Source of the DNA: Bromus sterilis
Lineage: Eukaryota > Streptophyta > Magnoliopsida > Poales > Poaceae
DNA length: 64,000 nt
Assembly (NCBI GenBank): GCA_950022295.1
Contig: OX465595.1
Location: 427,608,270 to 427,672,269 of the forward strand
Direction: 5' to 3'
Shown: positions 20,501 to 32,425 of the stretch, in pieces
Layout: each line of letters opens with the position of its first letter
How positions within the stretch are numbered: position 1 is the stretch's first letter
The notes under the pieces: generated by a model
Told to the model about the DNA's origin: nothing
Seen by the model: the letters and a program-made list of their open reading frames with translations, nothing else
Databases searched by the model: none
Translations under genes and position numbers: made by a program

Positions 20501-22057
20501 CTGGCCGGAGTCGCAAAGACGGCGGCGGGGACTTCTACTGAAAACGGCTCGGCGCTGCTGTCACCTCAAGACGGATTCAGATGACGCAAACGGCGACTTC
20601 CGACGACCGCGGCCTCACACACAGGTCGCCGGGGCTCGAGCAAGCCTACGGGGCTGAAGACGGCACCTACGTCTATGCGACGGAACCCGGGCTTGCCCCA
20701 TATCTGCACCAACGGCGACGGCCGGCTCGTCACAAGTTTGTGCGGCGCACTTCGTATAGGGTTCAGACCGCGGCGGCAACACCAAATGAAGTACGCGCGG
20801 GGTTTAAAATCCACACCTTGGCTGCAAAGGGCGCGTCCTAGACATCCACAGAGCGCGCCCCGCGCACCTAGAACACGCCAGGGCCACGGTGGCCTCGACG
20901 GCACGGCATCTTGCGGACGGAGGCGGAGCGGCTCGGAGGGGGCGACAACACGATCACTACAGGGGATCTGGGACCTCGCGTCTCACCTAGAGGGGTGTCG
21001 ATGACGGGAAGGGCGTGTCGGAGGCGAGGAAGGTGGACGGAGACGTCGCCGGGGTCGGAGGCTTCCGTGGCGGGGCTCATCATCGAGGACTCGATACGGC
21101 GCGTCCCACGACAACCTGCACGGGGGAAACGACAGCGATGAGGTCGGAGATCACAAGCGCGAGCGCTCGCTCGACGACATCGAGACACGGCGGCGAGATT
21201 GCTCACCGGAGTTGCGGCTTCAGGCGGAACAGGGGACGACCATGGCTGCGGAGCGGCGACGGCGGCGAGATTTGGAAGGGGGGAACGAGTTCTAGGGTTC
21301 TCCGCGGGGGCAGGCGACGACTGGGATATAAAGGGGGGCTCTCCTAGCCACGTCGACACCGGAGCTGCCCTCGTGGCCGTCGGTGTGAGAGGAGGCTGGC
21401 GAGGTCCCCCCGTACACGTTGGAAAGGCGACGGGGGACGGCCGTCCGATCAAGATCAACGGCTTGGTGGTCACCCCGCGTACCGGTTCACCAGGTGGGCT
21501 ACAGCCCAAGAGGAGGCAGGCCAGGCTGCGCTAGGCCTGCTGGTTGTCTCCGAAAAGGATGAGAAATGAAATTTTCTCATTAAAAAAATAGAAAACTTCA
21601 GGAGTATTCTAGAATTAATTACAAGGCACAAAAATACACAAAAATATGTATAATTCTCCTTGAATTAACCTTCAAATTCTAAAAATGGTCTGAGCATTTT
21701 TGCAACAACTAAAATGTGGAGCTCCTTTTAAAAATCCAAAACACCTTGAACTAGAGCCCACATTTTTAGATTTGGCAAAAATGATGCAAGGGTCTTGAAA
21801 AGCTTGGGAAGGGAATAGAATTGTCTATGCCAAGTTTGGGATCAAGGGGAGCATGCATGCAACAATTAAAAATTCCTCAAACACCCATCTTGAACCATTT
21901 TGGATGCAAACTCAAACAAACCAAATGGGCTCCAATCCCAAAGCAAATTTAAATCACCACATGAAATTATAATGTTTAGCATCATGCCAAGTTACAAAGT
22001 CAATAGACAAAGTACAATCTCCTGGTGATTTTTATTTATTGCACATGGGTTGTTACA
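17571..22057 (-). mobile_element. 4.5 kb solo LTR with perfect 5-bp target duplication
   Basis: The element begins TGTAAGGCCCCGATG and ends GGGTTGTTACA, giving TGTAA...TTACA inverted termini. GTCGA occurs immediately before (17566-17570) and after (22058-22062). There is no primer site, polypurine tract or gag-pol, and only one LTR, so this is a solo LTR left by recombination. A minus-strand TTTATATCC with a leader-like stretch (AACCCTAGAACTCG) at about 21290-21335 suggests minus orientation. A GC-rich region (20400-21540) has overlapping ORFs in many frames and no domain. The length recalls the long-LTR non-autonomous (LARD-type) elements of Triticeae, but family assignment needs a database search. 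Confidence 0.85.
20254..20307 (-). promoter_or_regulatory. tRNA-like pol III A and B boxes
   Basis: On the minus strand TGGCGCAGTGG (20307-20297) matches the tRNA A-box consensus TGGCNNAGTGG and GGTTCGAGCCC (20264-20254) matches the B box, 32 nt apart as in tRNA genes and tRNA-derived SINEs. A G run follows the B box on the plus strand side (20246-20256). No intact cloverleaf was worked out, so it is called a tRNA-derived remnant. Confidence 0.6.
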
Positions 22058-22139
22058 GTCGACACGTCGACCACAACAACCATTGTGGTTGGATGGCCGC
22101 CACGCCATTGCACTGCCTCCTCCCTGTACATAGAATGAA

Positions 22140-22669
22140 GAAAGGCCGTGGCCTAGCGTGCTGGGCTGTACTGTGGCCACTAGGGGTCCAGAGGGGCACA
22201 GTAGGCGTTAGACCTATCCCGTTTTTTTAAATTCCTTTTCTGTTTTCTGTTTTCCAGTAGCTTTGGCAATTTTTTCTAGCCAACAATCACTTTTGTAAAA
22301 TGTGTGGCTGGCCTCAATATTTAGTATGCAATATTCCACACTGCCACAAAAAGTTTGAGTTCAAACAAAAATGGTTTAGATTTTATTTATTTATCCAAAG
22401 GACTATATGGGGTTGTTTGGCACTGTTTTTATTTGTTTAAAATATCTAAACAGTTCAATAAATTCCCATTTCAGTTATAATATAACCTACTGATTATTTG
22501 GCATCTAATAAAATTGTTTGCACAATTTTTGGAACAACTTTATTTTCCCACATTGTTTTGAATTTTCAAATGAGTTTGAATTTGAACTTGAATTGTAAAG
22601 ATGATTATCCCTTGCATAATAATGATGACATGGCATTTAACAAGGTGATTACTGTAGCGGGGTGTTACA
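22140..22669. mobile_element. LTR 3'-end fragment
   Basis: AT-rich sequence ends ACTGTAGCGGGGTGTTACA at 22669, an LTR-type terminus, and then switches abruptly to GC-rich coding-like sequence. It is not homologous to the end of the neighbouring solo LTR. No start TG or matching target duplication was found, so the left limit is approximate. Confidence 0.4.
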
Positions 22670-23060
22670 CCGTGGCCGTAAAGCTCTTCTGGGGCGTCCA
22701 CTGCTGGCCCGTGGTGGCACTCGTCGCCGTGCAGGCCGTGGCCTTGTGGGCAGTGAATCGTCGTCTTCGAGTGCTCAAGCTCCGTCGAGAACCGCAGTTA
22801 GTCAAGTGATAATCTGGCTAGTTAGGGTTGGTTAATTACTTGGTTATGGTTGTGTGGGATGGGATCTCCAAGTGAAGTGATGTGTCCGGCGCGTGCGCCT
22901 TGAGGACAATGTATCAATCATTCTACTCCTACTTATTGTTGTTCTAAGATTCTTAGGGACTGCGTTTCGTCTAGATAGTTTAGTTTAGCAAGATGAAGAA
23001 GAAAAAGAAGAAGAGAATATGTGTACCACCGGTTGGTTGTTGGTGTTGGCTTAAATTAAT
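22670..23060 (+). pseudogene. 3' end of an unidentified gene (last codons and UTR)
   Basis: In the frame continuing from the LTR end, the sequence reads TVAVKLFWGVHCWPVVALVA, VQAVALWAVNRRLRV, LKLRREPQLVK and a stop at 22807-22809. The first part could be a membrane-spanning helix followed by a basic tail. Downstream, GT-rich non-coding sequence resembles a 3' UTR (TGTACCACCGGTTGGTTG). The 5' part has been replaced by LTR sequence. The gene family was not recognised. Confidence 0.35.
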
Positions 23061-23660
23061 TCAATCTTGTCTGGTGTAATTCAATTCTATTGTTGGCTTA
23101 AATCAATCCTTAATTTTAGTAATGCATGTCACATTGGGATTTCTTTCACATGGCGGTCCAAGCAAACTGCGTTTCTCTCTTCTCTCTCTCTCTCTATATA
23201 TATAAATATATATGTATGCAGCGGTAGCAGGTGCGTGCATGTGTCAATCAGTCTTTTCTTTGTCCTTTCATACTATCCATGAGATACTTCATCACTTCTG
23301 CGTCGGTACACCCCACTTAAAAAGAAGAACGGTTGAGATTAGTCCATACCATTTCATAGAAAAGGGTAGGATAATCTTATTTTTTTAAATATCCATGCTT
23401 TTTTATTTCCTAATTCTGAAGTTGGAGTCAAATTTATCCATCCAGCTCTCCGCCCAATACACACACACACAACCATCATCATCATACTGCATGGAGGACG
23501 CATGCAAAGACGAACGACGAGGATGACAACCACACACGGCTTAATTCGAGGAGCTATCTTGTATGATCAAACTACACAATTAGCTTAATTAGACATGTTG
23601 ATCTGTGTCCAGCAACAGCAGATGGCCGGACATCAACTTTTAAGGCATCTAATATAACTA
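23061..23660. other. no gene recognised
   Basis: Contains a CT/TA microsatellite (about 23176-23212) and AT-rich sequence up to the LTR start at 23667. Confidence 0.5.
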
Positions 23661-23666
23661 ACTTCC

Positions 23667-25080
23667 TGATGACTCCCAAGTGCAGGAGATCAATTGTAGT
23701 ACCTTTCGATAAGTATTTGAGTGTCGAACCCACGAGGAGCTGAAGGTAAGCTATCTATTCTCTAAAGCCCTATAACCCTCTTATATGGCTGTTTATGCAA
23801 AGCAATAAGTTTGACTAAAAGGAACTAACTAATTAAAAGCAAGTGACGTGGAGTGTGGTTTGTCTAGTAACTAGTGAAGCAAGTTTAAAATGCAAGTAAT
23901 CCTAGAGCAAGTTTCTAAGCAAGTTTCACAAGTAGCAAGCAGCAAATATCTCAAGTATCTCAAGGGAGCAAGTGTTCTAGCAATAGGTGTTTCGTTCGTG
24001 TGGTTGTCACAATTAGTGAAGCACATGTTTTAGTCTTAGTTGTTTCTTCTAGGAAGGAGCCATGAATAGGTATAGTCAAGTAAATGATCTACAACCCCTT
24101 ATGATGGATCATGTGGCCAAGTAAATGACTGCACAAGATTGATTAAGACATAAAGTCCCACCATAGCCTTACGTTCTAAGGTCCCCTATATATATCCCCC
24201 AATAACTTAACTTTGTGGCTCGGTCTCAGGTTACTGTCACTCCCAAGTCACCACCACTCCATTATGCTACCGGTGATCACCTTACATGCATTCCCCAACA
24301 TATGCGTGCACTCATATATTGTACATAAAGACAATCATAGAAGATAACAAACTTGTATGCAACCAATCAACGAACTATTTCACCATTGCCAAGAACAATT
24401 CACTACTCAAACATAGACGGGGAGACACAATACATCAAGGGAATATAGTATTGCATCATACATCATGTTTGCCAAGAGATTACAGTGGGGAGATGGAGCT
24501 GATCTTGCTGTAGATGTTGATGATGAACACGCCGGAGGGGGGTGGAGCCCTCCGGGGGTGATCCCGGCGGCGTTTCCCCCCTCCGATCTTCTCCGGCGAC
24601 AGCCTTCTGTCTCTCTGTTTCGTGGTTTCGTCTCTCGGCGCCGCCTCCTCCACGAAAAGGCCAGGGGACCCTTTATATAATCGTTTTTAGGTCACGAGAC
24701 ACTCGGGAGAAGAAAGATCGACGGCATCGGAGCCACGGGGGCAAATAGGGGGCCTCTCACGCGGCCAAGGAATCTGGCCGCGTGGAGGGTCCTCTTTGCC
24801 ACCTGGTTGGCCTTTTGGCCCTCTACTTTGGCCCATGGTCTTCGTCTCGAAAATTCTGAACCGTGCTCTTTGGCCTTGCCTTTTTGGAGTCCCGAAGCTC
24901 CCGGAAAGTCTGAAACACTAAAAAGTACGTTTTCTGGAAAAACAGGGTTAGAACCAAAAGAAGGGGGATTGTTTAGAAAATCCCCCAAATCATTATAAAA
25001 CATGAATATAAGTTGCTAATATGTAGTAAAAACAAGTAATAACATGCAAAGTTCATGTATGCATTTTACATGCATCAACA
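23667..25080 (-). mobile_element. Gypsy LTR (left copy; 3' LTR on minus strand)
   Basis: The LTR runs from TGATGACTCCCAAG to TACATGCATCAACA (TG...CA). A minus-strand TATA box (TTATATAAAG, 24680-24671) supports transcription on the minus strand. It pairs with 29125-30540; about 11 substitutions and two single-base indels were counted over about 1.4 kb. Confidence 0.9.
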
Positions 25081-25098
25081 TCCCCAAGCTTAACCCAT
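25075..25098 (-). other. polypurine tract next to 3' LTR
   Basis: The minus strand reads TTAAGCTTGGGGA immediately before the LTR start TGTTGATGC. AAGCTTGGGGATG is the usual polypurine tract of a set of Triticeae Gypsy elements, preceded here by the GAGGACGAGCATG-type sequence also typical of them. Confidence 0.8.
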
Positions 25099-28000
25099 GC
25101 TCGTCCTCGAGTATGAAGGTGATAAAACTAACATGGACTTTGCATATTGAAACAATCATGGGATATCAAGGAGGATTATTCATGCTACATATAATCAAAT
25201 GATTAATACTAGAAATGAGTAGCAATATACAATTCATGTTGTAAGAAATATCAAATATGCAATCAAAGATGCTTCATGAAAGTTCACAAAGTGTATAATG
25301 AAATAAAAGCACTATGGACCAAATGCATACACAAAATGAAAAATAAAATCCTATATTGGTCAAAGAATGGCATAATGGAGAATAGAAAATATGGTGGATA
25401 CTTTGGAGAAAATTGAGTAGAGGTAAAACATGATCAAGTCTTATTTAGCCTCTAAATTATTCAACTAAAATTACTAATTGAAATGTGGTATCCATTGATC
25501 TAGGACTCTCATTGCCCCTTTATCACTAGCATCTTAAAATTGTGAGTATTGAAGTAATGAGAATGACAAGGTGGTTGAAAGCCTCATGCCCCGTGAGTGT
25601 GAAAACCTACTCCATGATTACTCAACTTAAGATTCCTAATAAGCTTTGTACAATCATAATAAGTATTAATGACATCATAGAGAACCGCAAAGAGGTACCT
25701 CTTGCCCCATGACATGGAAACAAGCCCATGTTACAATGACAAGATGAATAAACGGAGTAGACTCGTCATCCTTTTTATTTTCATTCACTATTATGCATAG
25801 CTTCTTATTTTATTGTAGGATGTGTTGTAGAGTCACTCAAGCTGTAAGTAAATTTCCACCATGATAAAGCATGGCTTGGGTTAGCGGCCCAATGCGTTTC
25901 TCTAGTCATATAGATACTTACTCATCAAAACTTACTATTCCTCTATTTCATTTTGGCATGGCAGGAGTCTAAAAACAAAAGTACATGATATCAACCAAAT
26001 GTAAATTTTTTTGTGCAATGTTGAAAGCTTTCCGGTGATACACGTTTATAGCTAGCCCCCAACCACACACTTGTCAAACGCAAAACTTGTGGCTCCCATT
26101 ATTGGGTCATGTTTATTAGATGCATAAAAAGTAAAGTGTGCCTTCAAAAGTTCGTGAGAGTCCTATCCCAAGTTCAACCCATGACAATTAATAAAGTGAA
26201 TATCTTAATTTAGAACATAAATAACACAATAACATGGTGAACATACTCGGAATAGAAATGAAGCTAATGGGAAGATATGGTGGACTCACTGGAAATACTT
26301 GGCTAAGGAGTGTTGGGAACAAGTTTTTACTTGTTGGAATTTTTAAATTTTTGGCTAGCAAGAGGGAGATAGTTGACCAGCTACTATGCATGCATATGTC
26401 CATAGAACTACTCATTTCATGACAAACTAAATAAACCAGCAATTAACATCAAGGACATGAATAAGAGATAGCTCAAGACAACATTATTGCAAATTTCTAC
26501 ACATAAAAAGTCTATAAATCATGCAAACATATGTAGCTCTTCGAATCAACCATGGCATCCCTATTCCAAATCATAATACTAGCATCCAATACATTCCAAC
26601 CCCAAACTCCAGTAGCTCAATCTCATATAAAATGGTGGTGGTGGTCTTATCAAAACAAAAATAAAAACAAAAACTAGACGCTTCAAGTCTCTACGATAAA
26701 TGATTTGCTTAGAAAAACAGAAAGTAGACGTGTGCTAACCAAAAGAGTGTAGCTCCAGTGGGGTGTTCATCACATCCCCAAGCTTATGGCTTTCACCATT
26801 CTTGGATGTCTTGAGGCGCAGCTCCTCTATTCCCTGTGAAAAAAACTTCACAAAACATGTTTCTCCCATTCTTTTTCTGTGGGGTGAGATTAGCAAGGAC
26901 AAACAAATCACATGCTTGCTGTGCAAAATTCCAAATCAAATGCTCCAGTAGATAGACAATAAGGTTCATTATGTTGTATGTTCACTCTCTTGCTTGAAAG
27001 AATCATGGAAATTCGATTCCCAAGCCCAAAGAGTGCATAAAACAAAAGAAGGCAGAATCTGTCCAGAAAAGCAACAGCAGCAAAACGAACGTTTTTCCCT
27101 AAGCTAGACTCGTCAAAAAAATAAGCCAATTTTTGTGCTTACAGAGGACGAAAAGTTGCAGAACATACTAAAAAATTAGCTCAATCCGACATACCAATAA
27201 AAAAACGTAAAATCATACGGTGAGCAGACTCGTGCTGAAACAGAAATTTGATGCACTAGGATAGCAACTTATAAGTCCAAATGGGTTTGACTTGACTCTT
27301 TATTGAAAACTCCAGAATTAAAACAAAAAACCTAATCTCTTGAGACAGCAAGAGGACACTAGGAAAAACCAACTAAGAACAACCGGGTTGCCTCCCGTAA
27401 AGCGCTTTATTGATAGCCGTATAGCTAGGCTTTTCTTACTTAACATCATGATGGTTGGAGTGAGGTGGCTCGGCATCCCCAAGCTTGGATTCTTGTACTT
27501 ATTTGATACATGTAGGGTGAGCCCAGGGGTACATCCCCAAGCTTGATTGGTTGTCCCTCTTGATCTTTGTTCATCTCACTCAACTCTTCCTCCTGAAAAA
27601 TTCTTCTTACACAAATCTCAACATAAAACTTGATTAGAGGGGTTAGTGCCTCCATAAATAAAATCCACATAGGTACAGCAAAGACACATCATGAGTTGAT
27701 TCTAAATATTAACTACTATTACTACAGTTGTGCATTGCTCCTTGATCAAAAGAACCACACAAAACACAAGTAATGAGAGCAATGCAAAATAAAGACATAA
27801 TCTGCCAAAAACTGAACAGCCCGTAAAGAGTGAATTTTTAGAGGCACTTAAGTTGCTCAAATCAGAAAACTTAAAACTAATGAAATATGTAGTGATAACT
27901 AAATATTGTTGTCGTAAATTACCAGGTCAAAATTCCACTTCTGTGATTTTAAACATTTTTTGCAGTGAAGTTCAGTAATCTGTTTTCTGGACAGCTAATT

Positions 28001-28284
28001 ATTATTGTTTAATCCTATCTCACATATAAGATTATTCTTGCCATTTAAGATGAGAAATAAGACATAAATGTGATGTTACAGTAGTGAACTAATATTTTTA
28101 TTGTTTTTAGCTTTGGAAAAAGTTTTAATGATAGAGACTTTGCAATGGTTTCATTGGCATGAACAACACATGTTCAAGGTCGACCCCAACTTCTCCATTA
28201 CTCATCCTTCTCATTTACTTTCCCAAATTTTTTATAAAATGAAAATCTTAAACTAAATGATACATAACAGTAGGTAAAGGTATT

Positions 28285-28998
28285 TTACATGTTGTAAAGA
28301 CATAAATGTGTGCTCAAACCGAGTAGGAAATTAAAGCATAAGGAACACACCAAAAAAATATTAAACAATTTATTTTTAAGTCTAACCCATTTCCTATGCA
28401 TTGGCATTTTGTAATGAAACAAATAAAAGAAGCACATAATAGCAAACATAGAAAGGTAGATCAAGTGCAACTTCAATACTTTCAGCATAAAGAGGGGAAA
28501 CTTAATATTGTTGAAATATGTGTAACCATGTTTCCCTCTCTCATAATAATTTTCAGTAGCATCATGAATAGATTCAACAATATGAATATCACATAAAACA
28601 TTCTTATCATGAGCCACATGCATAAAAGAATCACTACTCTCCACATAAGTAAAATCCTCATTAGTGATAGTGGGAGTTAAACATTCATAATTTTCATTGC
28701 AATCATCATATATAGGAAGCATAGTATCATCAAAGTGAATTTTCTCCTCCAAGCTTGGGGAACTAGAAATATCATGCTCATCAAAACCAACTTCCCCAAG
28801 CTTAAAACTTTCCATAGAATCAGCAAGTATATCATTTTTATCCTCAATAGTAGGGGGACTAAAAATATCATATTCATCAAGACAAACTTCCCCAAGCTCA
28901 AGGTTTTCCTTAGCAATAAAGGTGTTCAAAGAATTAGTGCTACCACAAATATGATTGTTGTGCAAATAATTTTTCAATTTCTCCTCAAAACACTTCAT
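28285..28998 (-). CDS. 237-residue retrotransposon ORF, unknown function
   Basis: The ORF begins MKCFEEKLKNYLHNNHICGS close downstream of the primer site, where gag would lie. The N-terminal half is acidic with two related segments (LELGEVCLDEYDIFSPPTIE near 33-52 and FKLGEVGFDEHDISSSPSLE near 65-84). The C-terminal half has two hydrophobic stretches (LKLHLIYLSMFAIMCFFYLF and LFNIFLVCSLCFNFLLGLS). It has no zinc knuckle or capsid motif that I recognise. It may be translated from retrotransposon RNA or simply remain open by chance; the internal duplication and hydrophobic tail argue it is a real family protein. Confidence 0.45.
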   Translation of the reverse strand: MKCFEEKLKNYLHNNHICGSTNSLNTFIAKENLELGEVCLDEYDIFSPPTIEDKNDILADSMESFKLGEVGFDEHDISSSPSLEEKIHFDDTMLPIYDDCNENYECLTPTITNEDFTYVESSDSFMHVAHDKNVLCDIHIVESIHDATENYYERGKHGYTYFNNIKFPLFMLKVLKLHLIYLSMFAIMCFFYLFHYKMPMHRKWVRLKNKLFNIFLVCSLCFNFLLGLSTHLCLYNM

Positions 28999-29095
28999 GT
29001 CCTAATTCAAGGTAGATATTATACAGTTCTAATATTGTGTTTTAGGTTTATATGTTAGTATGCAATGCAAACAAGAATAAAAGCTTAGCACAACG

Positions 29096-29114
29096 CTCCC
29101 CGGCAACGGCGCCA
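29096..29114 (-). other. primer binding site matching tRNA-Asp
   Basis: The minus strand reads TGGCGCCGTTGCCGGGGAG, complementary to the 3' end of plant tRNA-Asp including CCA, the primer used by Athila/Tat-type Gypsy elements. It lies 10 nt inside the LTR border, fixing the element on the minus strand. Confidence 0.85.
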
Positions 29115-29124
29115 GAAAAGTGCT

Positions 29125-30540
29125 TGATGACTCCCAAGTGCAGGAGATCAATTGTAGTACCTTTCGATAAGTATTTGAGTGTCGAACCCACGAGGAGCTG
29201 AAGGTAAGCTATCTATTCTCTAAAGCCCTATAACCCTCTTATATGGCTGTTTATGCAAAGCAATAAGTTTGACTAAAAGGAACTAACTAATTAAAAGCAA
29301 GTGACGTGGAGTGTGGTTTGTCTAGTAACTAGTGAAGCAAGTTTAAAATGCAAGTAATCCTAGAGCAAGTTTCTAAGCAAGTTTCACAAGTAGCAAGCAG
29401 CAAATATCTCAAGTATCTCAAGGGAGCAAGTGTTCTAGCAATAGGTGTTTCGTTCGTGTGGTTGTCACAATTAGTGAAGCACATGTTTTAGTCTTAGTTG
29501 TTTCTTCTAGGAAGGAGCCATGAATAGGTATAGTCAAGTAAATGATCTACAACCCCTTATGATGGATCATGTGGCCAAGTAAATGACTGCACAAGATTGA
29601 TTAAGACATAAAGTCCCACCATAGCCTTACGTTCTAAGGTCCCCTATATATATCCCCCAATAACTTAACTTTGTGGCTCGGTCTCAGTTTACTGTCACTC
29701 CCAAGTCACCACCACTCCATTATGCTACCGGTGATCACCTTACATGCATTCCCCAACATATGCGTGCACTCATATATTGTACATAAAGACAATCATAGAA
29801 GATAACAAACTTGTATGCAACCAATCAACGAACTATTTCACCATTGCCAAGAACAATTCACTACTCAAACATAGACGGGGAGACACAATACATCAAGGGA
29901 ATATAGTATTGCATCATACATCGTGTTTGCCAAGAGATTACAGTGGAGAGATGGAGCTGATCTTGCTGTAGATGTTGATGATGAACACGCCGGAGGGGGG
30001 TGGAGCCCTCCGGGGGTGATCCCGGCGGCGTTTCCCCCCTCCGATCTTCTCCGGCGGCAGCCTTCTGTCTCTCTGTTTCGTGGTTTCGTCTCTCGGCGCC
30101 GCCTCCTCCACGAAAAGGCCAGGGGACCCTTTATATAGTCGTTTTTAGGTCACGAGACACTCGGGAGAAGAAAGATCGACGACATCGGAGCCACGGGGGC
30201 AAAAAGGGGGCCTCTCACGAGGCCAAGGAATCTGGCCGCGTGGAGGGTCCTCTTTGCCACCTGGTTGGCCTTTTGGCCCTCTACTTTGGCCCATGGTCTT
30301 CGTCTCAAAAATTCTGAACCGTGCTCTTTGGCCTTGCCCTTTTTGGAGTCCCGAAGCTCCCGGAAAGTCTGAAACACTAAAAAGTACGTTTTCTGGAAAA
30401 ACAGGGTTAGAACCAAAAGAAGGGGGATTGTTTAGACAAATCCCCCAAATCATTATAAAACATGAATATAAGTTGCTAATATGTAGTAAAAACAAGCAAT
30501 AACATGCAAAGTTCATGTATGCATTTTACATGCATCAACA
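29125..30540 (-). mobile_element. Gypsy LTR (right copy)
   Basis: Same termini as the left LTR; minus-strand TATA (CTATATAAAG, 30138-30129). The sequence outside this LTR is not host DNA but 131 bp of the element's own polypurine-side internal sequence, so this LTR also acts as the 3' LTR of a second, mostly missing element. Confidence 0.9.
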
Positions 30541-30671
30541 TCCCCAAGCTTAACCCATGCTCGTCCTCGAGTATGAAGGTGATAAAACTAACATGGACTT
30601 TGCATATTGAAACAATCATGGGATATCAAGGAGGATTATTCATGCTACATATAATCAAATGATTAATACTA
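30541..30671 (-). mobile_element. 131-bp internal fragment of a second tandem element
   Basis: Matches 25081-25211 with no difference noticed, including the polypurine tract. It stops at TACTA, where the 10.2 kb unit begins, with CTA shared by both sides. Confidence 0.9.
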
Positions 30672-31163
30672 TTTATCAGGGGGTTGGACTTCCCGTACAA
30701 GAAAAGAGCTCAGATTTCCGTCCAAATCGTCAAAATCCGGCTAAACTCGAATTTCCCGTGGTCACAGGTCAGACCGTCCGACTTACAGTCCGGACCGTCC
30801 GACGTGGCCGAAAAATACTTCTGTAACAGGAGGTCTTTTTCCGGACGTCCGACTTCCATCTCGGATTTGGACGTTTCAAATATCAAAATTGACCGGCTCG
30901 ACGAGCCGAGCCGCCCCATGTAGAACATTTTTCCATTTGATGATGTCTTGAAGAACTTATTGGCAGAATAGTACTTCGAATGACGATGGAATCGGATGAC
31001 GATGACTCGAACTACAAATATGTTCATATCGATAATACCCAACTTTTTTATGTAAATCACTTCTTCATTTGAGGTCATCTTATATAGGTTTATTGTCGTA
31101 CCAAAAACCGGTGTCAACACCACCTAGCCGTGGGTGATTCTTCCTTGAACAAACAAAACGGCA

Positions 31164-31252
31164 CTCCCTCCTTCCCAGATATAAGGCGTGTTTGATTTTA
31201 TATGGTCTTTGATGCACAATTTTAACCGTAAATACATATAAAAATGTATGAA

Positions 31253-31290
<38 letters not shown>

Positions 31291-31442
31291 CTAGTATCAT
31301 CATATTTGTCTTACAAAATAGTTATATTTCATGTATATTTATATTAACTTAGTGGACATACAATAAGTGATAATCATAATCAAAATTGTACGATGAAGAT
31401 CAGAAAACTTAAAGTGCGCCTTATATTTTTGGAAGGAGGGAG
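31164..31442. mobile_element. Stowaway-type MITE (copy 2)
   Basis: Counterpart of 1536-1814 with the same termini and a slightly shorter AT run. Confidence 0.85.
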
Positions 31443-32425
31443 TACATGTGTTTGAGAAAATGTTCCTGACTTATTTTTAACAAAATGTACAGTAATAAAT
31501 ATTCACCTAAATTTAAGAAAATGTTCCATACAATTTATAAAAAGTACATGCATTTGGAAGAATGGTTACATGATTTAAGGATATGTTCATGCTATATTTT
31601 AAGTATATTAATATAATGTTTTTTAGTGTCCACATAACAATTAAAATATTTATTACCATACGAGAAATGTTCATCATATATTTTCAAATACTTAACACTT
31701 ACTAAAAAAATGTTCAAACACAATTTTTAAAATGCGAACATTTTTCTAATGTCATTAGTATTTTTTGAAAGCTAGCAACATTTAAAAAAATAGCTTGTCA
31801 ATGCACGAACTATTTTTGTATGTGATGATTTTTTTAAAATTTAAATAAATTATTTTATGTACATATATTTTAAAGATATATAAAAATAGGAAAAAATACT
31901 AAGTCATACCGTTGATGAATTTTAGCCATTCTAGCACATACCTGGACAGTCAACTGGTCAAACAATATGGCATTTGGAAAAATACGTACTCAAAGCGTAT
32001 GGAGGTCAGTGTTGATATTCACTGATACAACTTTAATGACCATATTTCGGGTATTTCTAAGTACATAGACCAAAGTGAATTTCGGTCTCAACTTCAGTGA
32101 CCGCGGATGAACTTATTTCGTGTGGCGATGACACGTGAAGATGCAATGTATATATGTTTTCAGTTAAAGAAAACATATATATGTTTTCTCCTCAACAACG
32201 AGACGATCTAGTGGAATGGGCCACCGTGCCAAGCATCGGGAGAAGGGAAGTACATCAAGGAGGTGTCGAAGAAACGTGCGGCATGCCTCGAAGGAAGCAT
32301 GGTTGGGAAAAAGTCTAAAATGAACGTTGCACTTGTAGACGAAAGCTAAATCAAACCCTAAACTTACAATCCCAAAAATCAACACACCGAACTTTCTAAT
32401 CCCAATCCATTTTAAAAATTAAGCG

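Larger units (their letters stand above)
25081..29124 (-). mobile_element. internal region of non-autonomous Gypsy element
   Basis: About 4 kb between the LTRs, too short for a complete gag-pol. No reverse transcriptase, integrase or RNase H motifs were seen. It contains GGTTGCCTCCCGTAAAGCGC (27388-27407), a word shared with the related element at 57842, and several extra AAGCTTGGGG motifs. One long minus ORF (28285-28998) lies near the 5' end. Inferred to depend on an autonomous partner. Confidence 0.8.

Noticed and set aside
20421..21534. Several 80-210-codon ORFs on both strands
   Set aside because: GC-rich LTR interior open in nearly all frames; no domain and no splice or codon pattern.
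22140..22669. A second complete solo LTR beside the first
   Set aside because: Only the right end (GGTGTTACA) is convincing; the following CCGTG does not match any upstream pentamer next to a TG start.
25081..29124. Complete autonomous Gypsy polyprotein
   Set aside because: The interior is only about 4 kb and shows no reverse transcriptase, RNase H or integrase motif in any frame.
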